Shown one piece after another: positions 1 through 10,339 of a stretch of 64,000 bases of DNA. The translations under genes were made by a program, and so were the position numbers. The DNA is from Dietzia alimentaria 72 (GTDB lineage Bacteria; Actinomycetota; Actinomycetes; Mycobacteriales; Mycobacteriaceae). The notes beneath the pieces were generated by a model. The model made no database searches. It was not told where the DNA came from and saw only the letters and a program-made list of their open reading frames with translations. Each line of letters begins with the position of its first letter. Position 1 is the first letter of the stretch. The stretch spans positions 223,095 to 287,094 of the forward strand of contig NZ_AGFF01000024.1 of NCBI RefSeq assembly GCF_000226215.1, written 5' to 3'.

Positions 1-327
1 CAGGTGCCCGCTGGCGGCTGGGAGAACATCGGCGAGAAGCGCGTGGAGATCACCGTCCCCGCCCAACTGGAGGCCCCGATCGTTCACGAGATCGGCACCG
101 TGACCGTGGACATGAGCACACTCGAACTCGACCGTGACCGCACCTACCGCATCTCCAACGAGGTCGGTGACGTGCGCGTGACGCTGCCTGACGGGCTCGC
201 CGTGGACGCGACCTGCCGGACCGAAATAGGCGACGTCGACTGTCCCGACCCGGCTGACAACCCCGTCGGCCCGGTGCTGACCCTGGACATCGCCAACGAA
301 ATGGGAAGCGTGAAGGTGACCCGATGA
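1..327 (+). CDS. C-terminal part of a PspC/LiaF-like envelope protein (5' end outside window)
   Basis: The reading frame is already open at base 1 and stops at 327, so only the last 108 codons are present. The visible part is rich in short alternating beta-like segments with repeated G-[TD]-V patterns (GTVTVD, GDVRVT, GSVKVT). This is typical of the LiaF/DUF4097-type C-terminal domain found behind PspC domains in actinobacterial membrane-stress proteins. No membrane segment is in the visible part. The stop overlaps the next start (ATGA), so the two genes are translationally coupled. A PspC-type gene beside guaA is common in relatives (from memory). The N-terminal domains cannot be seen, so the family call is tentative. 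Confidence 0.55.
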   Translation, partial: QVPAGGWENIGEKRVEITVPAQLEAPIVHEIGTVTVDMSTLELDRDRTYRISNEVGDVRVTLPDGLAVDATCRTEIGDVDCPDPADNPVGPVLTLDIANEMGSVKVTR

Positions 328-650
328 CCACGAATATTCCGCCGACAGACGGCTACGACGACCCGCCCGCCCAGCCCGAACAGCGGCTCTACGCCCCGCT
401 GCCGTACGGCACCGGCTTCTCCACCACGGACTTCGGTGTGGTTCCAGAGACCGCGGTCCCAAGCGTCACGGTGGAGCCGCACGAACAGCGCAGGTCCGGA
501 TCCCCGGTCCTGGCCGTTGCCGGGCTCGCCTCCCTCGCAGTGGCCGTATGGGCCATCCTCGGCGCACCAGTCATCCCGCAGATGGCCCTGCTGGCCGCCG
601 GGCTGGTCCTGACCGTCCTCGTGGGGCTGGTCATGGTGATCCGTCGCTGA
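324..650 (+). CDS. Small two-helix membrane protein, unknown function
   Basis: 108 aa. The ATG overlaps the stop of the preceding PspC/LiaF-like gene by 4 nt, so it probably belongs to the same operon and membrane-stress context. The first about 55 residues are polar and Pro-rich (cytoplasmic-looking). Two hydrophobic helices follow at about residues 58-80 and 82-105, ending with a positively charged IRR tail. No enzyme motif is visible and I do not recognise a named family. It is the last gene before a strong hairpin and the convergent guaA. Confidence 0.7.
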   Translation: MTTNIPPTDGYDDPPAQPEQRLYAPLPYGTGFSTTDFGVVPETAVPSVTVEPHEQRRSGSPVLAVAGLASLAVAVWAILGAPVIPQMALLAAGLVLTVLVGLVMVIRR

Positions 651-690
651 CCGGGCCGTGCGCGACCAGCAAGACGCAGGTCGCCCCGGC

Positions 691-728
691 GGCTCAGGGA
701 CCCAGTGGCTCAGGGACTCAGGGACTCA
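691..728. repeat. Short direct repeats GGCTCAGGGAC
   Basis: GGCTCAGGGAC occurs at 691-701 and 707-717, and CTCAGGGAC recurs at 717-725. The cluster sits in the 206-nt space between two convergent genes, just before the strong hairpin at 739-800. It looks like local slippage-type repetition. No function is assigned. Confidence 0.6.
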
Positions 729-738
729 GAACAGACAC

Positions 739-800
739 CCGCGCCGCTCAGAGTCATCCTCACCCGATATATCGCGGGCGGATGATTCTGAGCGGCGCGG
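739..800. terminator. Very long bidirectional hairpin between convergent genes
   Basis: The arms 739-759 and 780-800 form a 21-bp stem with a single G-U pair. The 20-nt loop contains the perfect palindrome CGATATATCG. No T-tract is present. Its position between the convergent membrane-protein gene and guaA suggests a shared terminator, although the stem is unusually long for this genome. Confidence 0.75.
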
Positions 801-856
801 CTGTGGCCTGCGGCGTGCGGGCTGTGGCGTGTGGCCCCTGGCCTAGACGGGAGCCG

Positions 857-2461
857 TCACTCCCACTCGATGGTCCCCGGCGGCTTGCTGGTCACGTCCA
901 GCACGACGCGGTTGACGTCTGGCACCTCGTTGGTGATGCGGTTTGAGATCAGCGCGAGCGTCTCGAACGGCACGCGGGTCCAGTCGGCGGTCATAGCGTC
1001 CTCGGAACTGACCGGACGCAACACGATCGGATGACCGTAGGTACGCCCGTCGCCCTGCACACCCACCGAACGCACGTCCGCCAGCAGCACCACCGGGCAC
1101 TGCCACACGATCCCGTCAAGGCCCGCGGCCGTCATCTCCTCGCGCACGATCGCATCTGCCGCGCGCAGGGTGTCCAGCCGGTCCTTGGAAACGGCTCCGA
1201 CGATGCGGATCGCCAGACCCGGACCCGGGAAAGGATGCCGGCCGACGATCTCCTCGGGCAGGCCGAGCTCGCGCCCCACTGCGCGGACCTCGTCCTTGAA
1301 CAGCAGTCGCAGCGGTTCGACGAGAGAGAACTCGATGTCGTCCGGCAGTCCGCCCACGTTGTGGTGGCTCTTGATGTTGGCCGTACCGGCACCACCGCCG
1401 GACTCCACGACGTCCGGGTACAGGGTGCCCTGCACCAGGAAGTCCACGGAGGCGGCATCATCGCCCTGCAGCTCGAGCGCCTGGGTGACGGCTCGCTCGA
1501 AAGAGCGGATGAACTCGCGACCGATGATCTTGCGCTTGGCCTCCGGATCCGTGACCCCGGCGAGGTGGCCGAGGTAGGTCTCCGAATCGTCCAGCGTGAT
1601 GAGCCGTGCGCCGGTGGCGGCCACGAAGTCGTTCTCCACCTGCTCGCGCTCGCCGGCCCGGAGCAGACCGTGATCGACGAACACACAGGTGAGCCGGTCG
1701 CCGATAGCCTTCTGGACCAGCGCCGCAGCGACGGCCGAATCCACGCCGCCGGACAGTCCGCAGATCGCACGCCCCTCGCCGATCTGCTCGCGGACGGCGT
1801 CGATGAGCTGGTCGGCGATATTAGCGGCGGTCCACGTCGGCTCGAGTCCTGCGACCTCGGTGAGGAACCGGGTGAGCACCTGCTGTCCGTGCGGCGAGTG
1901 CAGGACCTCGGGGTGGTACTGCACGCCGGCCATCCGACGCTCAACGCACTCAAAGGCCGCTACCGGCGCACCGGCGGAGGAGGCGGTGACCGCGAAGCCC
2001 TCAGGCGCGGAGGTGACGGCGTCGCCGTGACTCATCCACACCGGATGAGACCCGGGCAGCCCCGCATGCAACAAGCCACCGGACACGGTCATATCGGTGC
2101 GTCCGTACTCGCGGTTACCGGTCTGTTCGACCGCGCCGCCCAGCGCACCCGCCATCGTCTGGAAGCCGTAACAGATGCCGAACACCGGCAGTCCGAGCTC
2201 GAGCACCGCCGGATCGAAGACCGGCGCATCCTCGGCGTATACGCTGGCCGGCCCGCCGGACAGGATCAGAGCCACCGGGTCTTTGGCGCGGATCTCCTCC
2301 ACCGTCGCGGTGTGCGGGATCACCTCCGAGTAGACCCGGGCCTCGCGCACCCGTCTCGCGATGAGCTGCGCGTACTGGGCACCGAAGTCGATGACGAGCA
2401 CGGGGCGCGGTGCCGCCGCCTCAGCGGTGATCTGGGAGTCGTTCTGTGCGTTCTCGGCCAC
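857..2461 (-). CDS. guaA: GMP synthase (glutamine-hydrolysing)
   Basis: Converts XMP to GMP using glutamine and ATP, the last step of guanine nucleotide synthesis. The protein is 534 aa from the GTG at 2461. The class-I glutamine amidotransferase domain has its nucleophile Cys in GICYG (about residue 97) and the His/Glu pair in YHPEV (about 183-185). The ATP-pyrophosphatase P-loop SGGVDS follows at about 237-242, then the C-terminal dimerisation domain ending IEWE. Starts further upstream (ATG 2509, GTG 2539) are open but add unconserved residues. A TAGAAT box 7 nt before the GTG favours a leaderless start at 2461. The gene is convergent with the membrane-protein genes on its left and divergent from the acyltransferases. 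Confidence 0.95.
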   Translation of the reverse strand: MAENAQNDSQITAEAAAPRPVLVIDFGAQYAQLIARRVREARVYSEVIPHTATVEEIRAKDPVALILSGGPASVYAEDAPVFDPAVLELGLPVFGICYGFQTMAGALGGAVEQTGNREYGRTDMTVSGGLLHAGLPGSHPVWMSHGDAVTSAPEGFAVTASSAGAPVAAFECVERRMAGVQYHPEVLHSPHGQQVLTRFLTEVAGLEPTWTAANIADQLIDAVREQIGEGRAICGLSGGVDSAVAAALVQKAIGDRLTCVFVDHGLLRAGEREQVENDFVAATGARLITLDDSETYLGHLAGVTDPEAKRKIIGREFIRSFERAVTQALELQGDDAASVDFLVQGTLYPDVVESGGGAGTANIKSHHNVGGLPDDIEFSLVEPLRLLFKDEVRAVGRELGLPEEIVGRHPFPGPGLAIRIVGAVSKDRLDTLRAADAIVREEMTAAGLDGIVWQCPVVLLADVRSVGVQGDGRTYGHPIVLRPVSSEDAMTADWTRVPFETLALISNRITNEVPDVNRVVLDVTSKPPGTIEWE

Positions 2462-2468
2462 GGCCCCG

Positions 2469-2474
2469 ATTCTA
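2469..2474 (-). promoter_or_regulatory. -10 box for leaderless guaA mRNA
   Basis: TAGAAT on the minus strand lies 7 nt before the GTG at 2461, the TANNNT-to-start spacing typical of actinobacterial leaderless transcripts. No Shine-Dalgarno sequence is present before this GTG, which supports choosing it as the start. Confidence 0.6.
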
Positions 2475-2614
2475 GGCCCCACTGCCGGTACGCCCGCCCC
2501 CGCCACCATGCGGACCGTGCGATTCTTCTCCAAGGACACTTCGGAGACCTGCCCCGTCCACGGTGCTCATGAGGGACACTTCATCGGTAGACACCCGCTG
2601 AAGAGAGGCACCCG

Positions 2615-4048
2615 ATGGAACGAATGACGGGTCTGGACGCGAGTTTCCTATACCTGGAAACTCCGGAACAGCAGATGGTGATCAACGGCATCGTGCACCT
2701 CGATGTCTCCACCATTACCGAGGGGTACTCATTCGCACGCATGCGCAGCGGGTTGGCCCGGCGGGTCAAAGAGATCCCCCCGTTCCGTCGGAAGATCTAC
2801 GACTCGCGCCTCAACCTGGGGCACCCGGCGTGGGTCGAGGACTTCGACTTTGACATCTCCACCCACGTCAAGCTGATCGAGATGGAACCGGGCTCCGACG
2901 ACGACGAGTTCCTCTCCCTCTGCGGAGAGCTCGCGTCGGTGCCGTTGGACCGGGCCCACCCGTTGTGGAAGGCCTGGTTCATCGAGCGCCGCGAACCGGG
3001 CGAGAACGTCGCTGCGACCGTGTCCGTGTTCTACCGCGTACACCACTCGGTACTCGACGGCATGCTGGGCTCCGAACTGTTGTCCGCTCTCGCCGCCACT
3101 GACGCCTCGACCCCGGTGCAGGACCCGGCCCTGATCCGCACGCACGTCGGCAACCCGAACCCCGTGCAGCTCATCCTCGGCGGCGTGCGCGATCTGATCG
3201 GCCGCCCGGCCGCGTTCTTCCGGTTGCTTCCGGAGACGCTGGGAATCCCCCGGGAGATGAAGCGCGTCCGGGACCAGGTCGGGACCACTGAGTCGATGCC
3301 CGCGCCGTTCACCGCGCCCCGGACGGTGTTCAACCATGCCCTGACACCGCACCGCGCGCTCGCGACCGCGACCGTCGACCTTGCGCAGGTCAAAGAGGTG
3401 AAGACTCTCCTGGGTGGGACGGTCAACGACGTCCTGCTCACCGTGATCGGCGGGGCCGTGCGTTCCTACCTGGACATCTATGACACCGCACCGGAGAGCC
3501 CGATGGTGGCCGTCGTCCCCATGTCCATCCGAGCGGACACCCCACCGACCGGCGCCAACCAGGTCTCGGCGATGTTCGCCGCGCTGGCCACCGACGAGCT
3601 AGACCCTGTCAAGCGGTACACCAAGATCGCCGCGTTATCGCAGGTCTCCAAGAAGCAGGCCGGCAGCATCCGGCCCGCACTGCTCGAGAACTGGGGGCGG
3701 ATGAGCCCGCGTTCGATACTCGATGCAGGGATGCGTGTCTACGAGTTCCTGCGTCTGGCGGACGTGCACCCGGTGATCTACAACTTCATCATCTCGAACG
3801 TGCCCGGCCCCAAGCAGCCGATCTATTTTCTGGGCGCCCAGATCACCCACATTCACCCGTTCGGTCCGCTGCTGCACGGTTCCGGTCTGTCGGTGACGAG
3901 CCTGTCCTTCGACGACCACCTCGATCTGGGAGTGATCACGTGCGAGCATCTGCTGCCCGACCCCACGGCGGTAGCCGAGCTGATCGAGGAGGAGTTCGCC
4001 GAACTCCTCTCCCGGGCCCGCGGCGCGGCACCTGCCGGCGCGGCGTGA
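2615..4048 (+). CDS. Wax ester synthase / diacylglycerol acyltransferase (WS/DGAT), copy 1
   Basis: Transfers acyl groups from acyl-CoA to fatty alcohols or diacylglycerol, making storage wax esters or triacylglycerol. 477 aa, normal for the family. The N-terminal MERMTGLDASFLYLE segment is characteristic. The catalytic HHxxxDG motif is HHSVLDG at residues 143-149, and the C-terminal half carries the conserved NVPGP segment. A GAGG Shine-Dalgarno lies 6 nt before the ATG. The next gene, 37 nt downstream, is a clear paralogue with the same start, so the pair looks like a tandem duplication in one operon. Substrate preference cannot be read from sequence. Confidence 0.92.
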   Translation: MERMTGLDASFLYLETPEQQMVINGIVHLDVSTITEGYSFARMRSGLARRVKEIPPFRRKIYDSRLNLGHPAWVEDFDFDISTHVKLIEMEPGSDDDEFLSLCGELASVPLDRAHPLWKAWFIERREPGENVAATVSVFYRVHHSVLDGMLGSELLSALAATDASTPVQDPALIRTHVGNPNPVQLILGGVRDLIGRPAAFFRLLPETLGIPREMKRVRDQVGTTESMPAPFTAPRTVFNHALTPHRALATATVDLAQVKEVKTLLGGTVNDVLLTVIGGAVRSYLDIYDTAPESPMVAVVPMSIRADTPPTGANQVSAMFAALATDELDPVKRYTKIAALSQVSKKQAGSIRPALLENWGRMSPRSILDAGMRVYEFLRLADVHPVIYNFIISNVPGPKQPIYFLGAQITHIHPFGPLLHGSGLSVTSLSFDDHLDLGVITCEHLLPDPTAVAELIEEEFAELLSRARGAAPAGAA

Positions 4049-4085
4049 ACCCACAGATCGCACGAACCGACCAGAAGGGTCTCTG

Positions 4086-5558
4086 ATGGAGAGAATGACC
4101 GGCTTCGATTCCAGCCTGCTGCACCTGGAGACCGAACAGCAACCACTCGTCGTGGGCGCGACCATCAACCTCGACGTTTCCGGGCTCCGCGGTGGCTACA
4201 CTTTCGAGCGGTTCCGGACGGAGCTCGCACGGCGCGTCAAGCAGATCCCTGAGTTGCGCCGAAAGATCTATGACTCCCCCCTCAACCTCGGTCGACCCGC
4301 ATGGGTCGAGGAATACCACCTCGATGTGACCGATCATGTCCGACGCGTGGTGGTGGACGAGCCGGGTGACGAACGCGCCGTCTTCGAGGCGTGCGGCGCA
4401 TTGGGAAGTCGCCCGCTCGACCGAGCCCGGCCGCTCTGGGAGATCTGGGTGTTGGAGGGATTGGCGGAACCAGACACGGTGGCCGTCTATTTTCGGGCCC
4501 ACCACGCGATCCTCGACGGGGCAACCAGCGCCGAGATCCTGCGCACGTTCGGTACTGCAGGAAGCGACCCCTCCGCCGGAGATCTCGAGCCGGTCCGTGT
4601 CCAGGCCGGCGGAACCAATATTCTCCAGCTGGTAGCGGGCGGTCTGTGGGACTTCTCGGTGCGCCGCCCGATCACGTTGACCCGGCTCGTCCCGGAGGCT
4701 CTCACGCTGCCATTCACGTTGCGCAGGGCTACGGCCAGCGCGAAGTCGCCCGACGCCGCGCCGACGGAGAAGGGCCAGGGCCCGGAAAAACCGCCGAGCA
4801 GCAAGCCTTTCACCGCTCCCAGAACCCGGTTCAACGCCACCATCACACCCCGCCGATCGGTTTGGGGGGCCTCATTAGACCTGGAGGCGATGAAGGAGAT
4901 CAAGGACGTACACGGGGTGACGGTGAATGATGTGTTCCTCACCGTGGTGGGAGGCGGGCTCCGCAGGTATCTGCGCAAGCACCGCGACTTGCCGGAGGAT
5001 CCACTGATCGCGGTCGTCCCGGTCTCGACCCGGGGTGATGGCGAGACCCAGGGCCACAACCGGGTGACGGTGCTGTTCGCTTCGCTGAGAACCGACATCG
5101 AGGATCCACTCACCCGGCTGCGGTCGGTGGCGTCGCGCACCAGCCGGGGTAAGAAGCAGACCAAGAGCGGGATGCGCCCCGGATTTATCCAGGACCTCGC
5201 CACGTTGACACCGGCCACCACGGTGTCGCTGTTCATGCGGCTATACGGCGATTTCCATCTCGCCGACATGCACCCGGTGATCCACAACCTGATCGTCTCG
5301 AACATCCCGGGTCCTCGGGAACGAGTGGAGTTCCTGGGCGCCCGGGTCACCCACATCTATCCGATGGGGCCGCTGATGCACGGTTCCGGCCTGTCCGTCA
5401 CCGCCATGTCCCTGAACGGTTCGCTCGACGTGGGGATCAACGCCTGTGAGCATCTGGTCCCCGACGTCGAGGTGTTCGCCGAAGGGGTGCGTGACTCCAT
5501 GGACAGGCTCCTGGAACTCACCCGCGGTCTCGCCGGCGGGGAGGACGACGACCAGTAG
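4086..5558 (+). CDS. Wax ester synthase / diacylglycerol acyltransferase (WS/DGAT), copy 2
   Basis: 490 aa. A paralogue of the upstream acyltransferase, sharing the MERMTG N-terminus, the KIYDS-LNLG-PAWVE segment and the same overall layout. The active-site HHxxxDG motif is HHAILDG at residues 139-145. The C-terminal half keeps the NIPGPRE and MGPLMHGSGLS segments. It differs from copy 1 by a charged, Lys/Pro-rich insert at about residues 220-240. An AAGG Shine-Dalgarno precedes the ATG by 7 nt. It is convergent with the GMC oxidoreductase only 43 nt away. Likely role: storage lipid synthesis, perhaps with a different acyl or acceptor preference from copy 1. Confidence 0.92.
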   Translation: MERMTGFDSSLLHLETEQQPLVVGATINLDVSGLRGGYTFERFRTELARRVKQIPELRRKIYDSPLNLGRPAWVEEYHLDVTDHVRRVVVDEPGDERAVFEACGALGSRPLDRARPLWEIWVLEGLAEPDTVAVYFRAHHAILDGATSAEILRTFGTAGSDPSAGDLEPVRVQAGGTNILQLVAGGLWDFSVRRPITLTRLVPEALTLPFTLRRATASAKSPDAAPTEKGQGPEKPPSSKPFTAPRTRFNATITPRRSVWGASLDLEAMKEIKDVHGVTVNDVFLTVVGGGLRRYLRKHRDLPEDPLIAVVPVSTRGDGETQGHNRVTVLFASLRTDIEDPLTRLRSVASRTSRGKKQTKSGMRPGFIQDLATLTPATTVSLFMRLYGDFHLADMHPVIHNLIVSNIPGPRERVEFLGARVTHIYPMGPLMHGSGLSVTAMSLNGSLDVGINACEHLVPDVEVFAEGVRDSMDRLLELTRGLAGGEDDDQ

Positions 5559-5601
5559 CGTTGCCGTCGTCTCTGACCGGTAGCGGCGCCTCGGCCCAGG
5601 C

Positions 5602-7365
5602 TCAGCTAACCCCGACGATCGGCAGCCGCAGCGCGCCGGGCGCCGCCTCGGGAACGACTGGCGAGGTAGGCGCCACGGGGGCGATCCGCTGATAGGTCTG
5701 CCCTTGACCCGGTCGGGTGTCTGCCTCGCCCTTGTTCGGCCACATCGACATCGCCCGCTCTGCCTGCGCTGTGATGCTCAGTGCCGGGTTGACTCCGAGG
5801 TTCGCGGATATCGCCGAGCCGTCCACGATGTGCAAAGTCGGGTAGTTCCACACGCGGTGGTACGGGTCCACGACGCCGTTGTCCGGCGAGTCGGAGATCG
5901 CGCACCCGCCGAGGAAGTGCGCGGTGAGCGGGATGTCAGCGATCTCGCCCCAGGTGCCGCCGGCCAGGCCACCGATCTTGTCGGCGGCGCGTCTCGTGGC
6001 CTCGTTGCCTGCCGGGATCCACGAGGGGTTGGGTTCACCGTGACCCTGTTTGCTGGACACGAAACGGAAGGGACCCAATCGCTTAACAAAGGTCTGCAGC
6101 GAGTTGTCGAGGTTCTGCATGACCAGCAGGATGACCGACCGCTGGCTCCAGCGCCGCAGGTAGAGCAACTGGAACAGGGCGAACGGGTTCTTGCGCACCT
6201 CCGCCAGCAGCTTGCGCCAGCGGGGGGTGTCCCCGCCGCCGTCGGTGAGCAACGTCTGCAGCACGGCGATGGCGTTGGAGCCCTTTCCGTAGCGGACGGG
6301 CTCGATGTGGGTATCGGAGCGGGGATGGAACGACGACGTGATGGCCACGCCCTCGGAGAAATCCTGCTCCGGCTTGTACTCCGAGCGCATCGCCCCGAGG
6401 ATCGACTCCGAGTTGGTGCGCGTGAGCTTGCCCAGCGCACCCGAGATCCGGGGCAGCGATCCGTCGTCCTTGGCGTAATGCAGCAGATGCTGGGTGCCCC
6501 ACGTCCCGGCTGCCACGACCACCTGTCCAGCCGTGATGGTGGTGGTGCGCTTGCCGCGGCGTGTCCAGGCTCCGGTGCGCTCGAGGGTGACCTCCCAGCT
6601 CCCGTCGCCGCGCTCCCGTAGCCCGCTGACGGTGGTCCTGTCCAGGACGCGCGCTCCCGCGCGCTCGGCGAGTCCGAGGTAATTCTTCAGCAGTGTGTTC
6701 TTGGCGCCGTGGCGGCATCCGGTCATGCATTCGCCGCACTCGATGCACGCGGTGCGGTCCGGGCCCACGCCCCCGAAGTACGGGTCGGACACGGTTTCAC
6801 CGGGCTGTCCCTCGCCGCCGGTCTTCGCCCCGAAGAACACGCCGACCGGCGTGTAGACGAAGGTGTCTTCAGCCCCCATATCCGCCGCGATGTCGCGGAT
6901 GACGTCGTCCGAGTTGGTGTGGGTGGGATTAGTGACCACGCCGAGCATGCGGCGGCCCTGATCGTAGAAAGGGGATAGTTCGTCATCCCAGTCCGTGATG
7001 TGCGCCCACTGCGTGTCATTGAAGAACGGCGCCGGCGGCTTGTACAGGGTGTTGGCGTAGTTGAGCGATCCGCCGCCCACGCCCGCACCAGCGAGGATCA
7101 TCACGTCGCGCAGCATGTGTACCCGCTGGAGCCCGAAGAGCTTGAGCTTCGGCGCCCATACGTAGCGGTTGAGCCGCCAGGAGGTTTTGGGGAAGTCGTC
7201 GTCCTCGAAGCGGCGGCCGGCTTCGGCCACCGTGACGCGGTACCCCTTCTCCGTCAACCGGAGAGCGGTGACGCTGCCACCGAAACCGGAACCGACGACC
7301 AGCACGTCGGTATCGGTGCGCGAACTGGTCGCGATTTCGGGATGCAGCTGGTGGGATGACGTCAT
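5602..7365 (-). CDS. GMC-family FAD oxidoreductase, cholesterol-oxidase-like (ChoD type)
   Basis: 587 aa from the ATG at 7365, which has GGAG about 8 nt upstream; the longer open frame to 7443 is not needed. The N-terminal FAD-binding GSGFGG motif is at about residues 25-30 and the AGAGVGGGSLNYAN segment at about 93-105. The C-terminal GMC domain ends with NLGVNPALSITA. A cluster C-x2-C-x2-C-x3-C (Cys 207, 210, 213, 217) precedes RHGAKNT and looks like a 4Fe-4S ligand set. The same order guaB2-guaB3-choD is known in mycobacteria. No export signal is seen. The real substrate (sterol or another alcohol) is not determined by sequence. Confidence 0.8.
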   Translation of the reverse strand: MTSSHQLHPEIATSSRTDTDVLVVGSGFGGSVTALRLTEKGYRVTVAEAGRRFEDDDFPKTSWRLNRYVWAPKLKLFGLQRVHMLRDVMILAGAGVGGGSLNYANTLYKPPAPFFNDTQWAHITDWDDELSPFYDQGRRMLGVVTNPTHTNSDDVIRDIAADMGAEDTFVYTPVGVFFGAKTGGEGQPGETVSDPYFGGVGPDRTACIECGECMTGCRHGAKNTLLKNYLGLAERAGARVLDRTTVSGLRERGDGSWEVTLERTGAWTRRGKRTTTITAGQVVVAAGTWGTQHLLHYAKDDGSLPRISGALGKLTRTNSESILGAMRSEYKPEQDFSEGVAITSSFHPRSDTHIEPVRYGKGSNAIAVLQTLLTDGGGDTPRWRKLLAEVRKNPFALFQLLYLRRWSQRSVILLVMQNLDNSLQTFVKRLGPFRFVSSKQGHGEPNPSWIPAGNEATRRAADKIGGLAGGTWGEIADIPLTAHFLGGCAISDSPDNGVVDPYHRVWNYPTLHIVDGSAISANLGVNPALSITAQAERAMSMWPNKGEADTRPGQGQTYQRIAPVAPTSPVVPEAAPGALRLPIVGVS

Positions 7366-7439
7366 TGGGCAACTCCAGTGGACGGTCGATGTTGTGCGCC
7401 ACAGTACCTGAGCCATATCGGACCTACCCGACAGTAGAT

Positions 7440-7449
7440 ACAAATTTGT
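7440..7449. promoter_or_regulatory. AT-rich palindrome upstream of the GMC oxidoreductase
   Basis: ACAAATTTGT is a perfect 10-bp palindrome, an AT-rich island in a roughly 70% G+C background. It lies 75 nt before the oxidoreductase start. It could be a repressor operator or part of the promoter. It does not match the KstR sterol-regulator consensus as I remember it. Confidence 0.3.
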
Positions 7450-7542
7450 CCACCGCCGGTAGCCGGATGGTCATTGTCCGGTCAGACCTCGCCACGCACT
7501 GGTTCTGCGTCAACTATGTGGTGTGCGCCGAACCCGTGAGGC

Positions 7543-8682
7543 TTATGGCCGGACAGACAGGTCGACCTTCTGGAAGCCCTTGACGTCGGAGTAACCACAC
7601 TTGGCCATCGCGCGTCGGAGACCGCCCATGAGGTTGCGGGTCCCATCCGGGACGCTGGTCGGCCCCCTGAGAACTTCAGCCAGCGGGGCGAGCGCGGTTT
7701 CGTCATCGATCTCGGCGACGTGCCCGCGCGGGACGTTGGGGTGAGCGGATACGGAGTCCCAGTACACGCCCCGTCCCGGGGACTCGAGAGCGCCCGCGAG
7801 CAGCGGCCCCAAGACCACGGCGTCCGCTCCGCAGGCCACAGCCCGGGCAATGTCACCGGAGGTGTAGATATCGCCGTCGGCCAGAACGTGGACGTAGCGT
7901 CCGCCCGTCTCGTCCAGGTAGTCGCGGCGAGCGGCGGCCGCGTCGGCGATCGCGGTGGCCATGTGGACCTCCATGCCGAGCACCGACCCGGTGGTGGTGA
8001 CCCCTCCGACGCCGCCGTAACCGACGATCACGCCGGCGGCGCCGGTACGCATGAGATGCAGGGCGGTCTTATAGTCCACTACTCCCCCGGCGATCACCGG
8101 AACGTCCAACCCACCGATGAAATCCTTGAGATTCAGCGGGGCGTCCTCGCCACTGACGTGCTCGGCCGAGATGATCGTGCCCTGGACCACCAGCATGTCG
8201 ATTCCGGCGGCAACGAGGGTCGGGGTGAGATCCCGCGCGTGCTGCGGAGAAACCCGCACGGCCACAGTAGCGCCGGATTCGCGAATTCGGCCGACAGCGG
8301 CGGTGAGGAGTTCACGGTCGATCGGGGTGCGATGAAGCTCTTGTAGGCGTGCCACCGCCCGATGTCCGGTCACGTCCTCCAATGCGATATCTCGCAACTC
8401 GGCGATGGCCGCCGCGGGGTCGGCGTGCCGCGCCCACAGTCCCTCGCCGTTGAGGACTGCCAAACCGCCGAGTTCTGAGAACTCCACGGCCGAGTCCGGG
8501 GAGACGACCGCGTCGGTCGGGTGCGTCATGACCGGGATATCCATCTGGTAAGCATCGATCTGCCAGGAGGTCGACACCTCCGTGGAACTACGCGTACGCC
8601 GAGAGGGGACGATGTCCACCTCTTCCAACCCGTACATCCGACGGGCTTCGCGCCCCAGTCCGATCTCCACGACATCACGCAC
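7543..8682 (-). CDS. guaB3: GuaB3-type IMP dehydrogenase-related protein
   Basis: 379 aa with the (beta/alpha)8 IMPDH/GMPR fold but no CBS domains. The start GTG lies 7 nt after the guaB2 stop, so the two are co-transcribed. The N-terminus carries VPSRRTRSS, matching the GuaB3 family. In the loop aligned with the IMPDH catalytic site, this protein reads VGYGGVGGVTTT and has no cysteine. Hence it should not catalyse the normal thioimidate IMPDH reaction. The family's biochemical role is less settled than that of guaB2; a purine-nucleotide reductase or regulatory role is possible. The phosphate-binding GG and HVLADG segments are retained. Confidence 0.85.
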   Translation of the reverse strand: MRDVVEIGLGREARRMYGLEEVDIVPSRRTRSSTEVSTSWQIDAYQMDIPVMTHPTDAVVSPDSAVEFSELGGLAVLNGEGLWARHADPAAAIAELRDIALEDVTGHRAVARLQELHRTPIDRELLTAAVGRIRESGATVAVRVSPQHARDLTPTLVAAGIDMLVVQGTIISAEHVSGEDAPLNLKDFIGGLDVPVIAGGVVDYKTALHLMRTGAAGVIVGYGGVGGVTTTGSVLGMEVHMATAIADAAAARRDYLDETGGRYVHVLADGDIYTSGDIARAVACGADAVVLGPLLAGALESPGRGVYWDSVSAHPNVPRGHVAEIDDETALAPLAEVLRGPTSVPDGTRNLMGGLRRAMAKCGYSDVKGFQKVDLSVRP

Positions 8683-8689
8683 GATTACT

Positions 8690-10225
<1,536 letters not shown>

Positions 10226-10327
10226 TTAGCGTCCTCCTGGTGGGTCGTCTTGATGCTGAGTCCGAGGATAGTGCGTCGGGACGCCCTGACTCGAACCGTC
10301 GACCCCGCGAGCGGCCCGCGTCACGGG

Positions 10328-10333
10328 TACGGT
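10328..10333 (+). promoter_or_regulatory. -10 box for leaderless DUF5319 mRNA
   Basis: TACGGT ends 6 nt before the GTG at 10340, with no Shine-Dalgarno in between. This is the leaderless arrangement and decides the start codon, because the frame is open further upstream. Confidence 0.55.
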
Positions 10334-10339
10334 GGTGCC

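Noticed and set aside
1031..2572. 513-codon open frame antisense to guaA
   Set aside because: It mirrors guaA codon positions in G+C-rich DNA, has no family match that I can see and no ribosome site; guaA itself is unmistakable.
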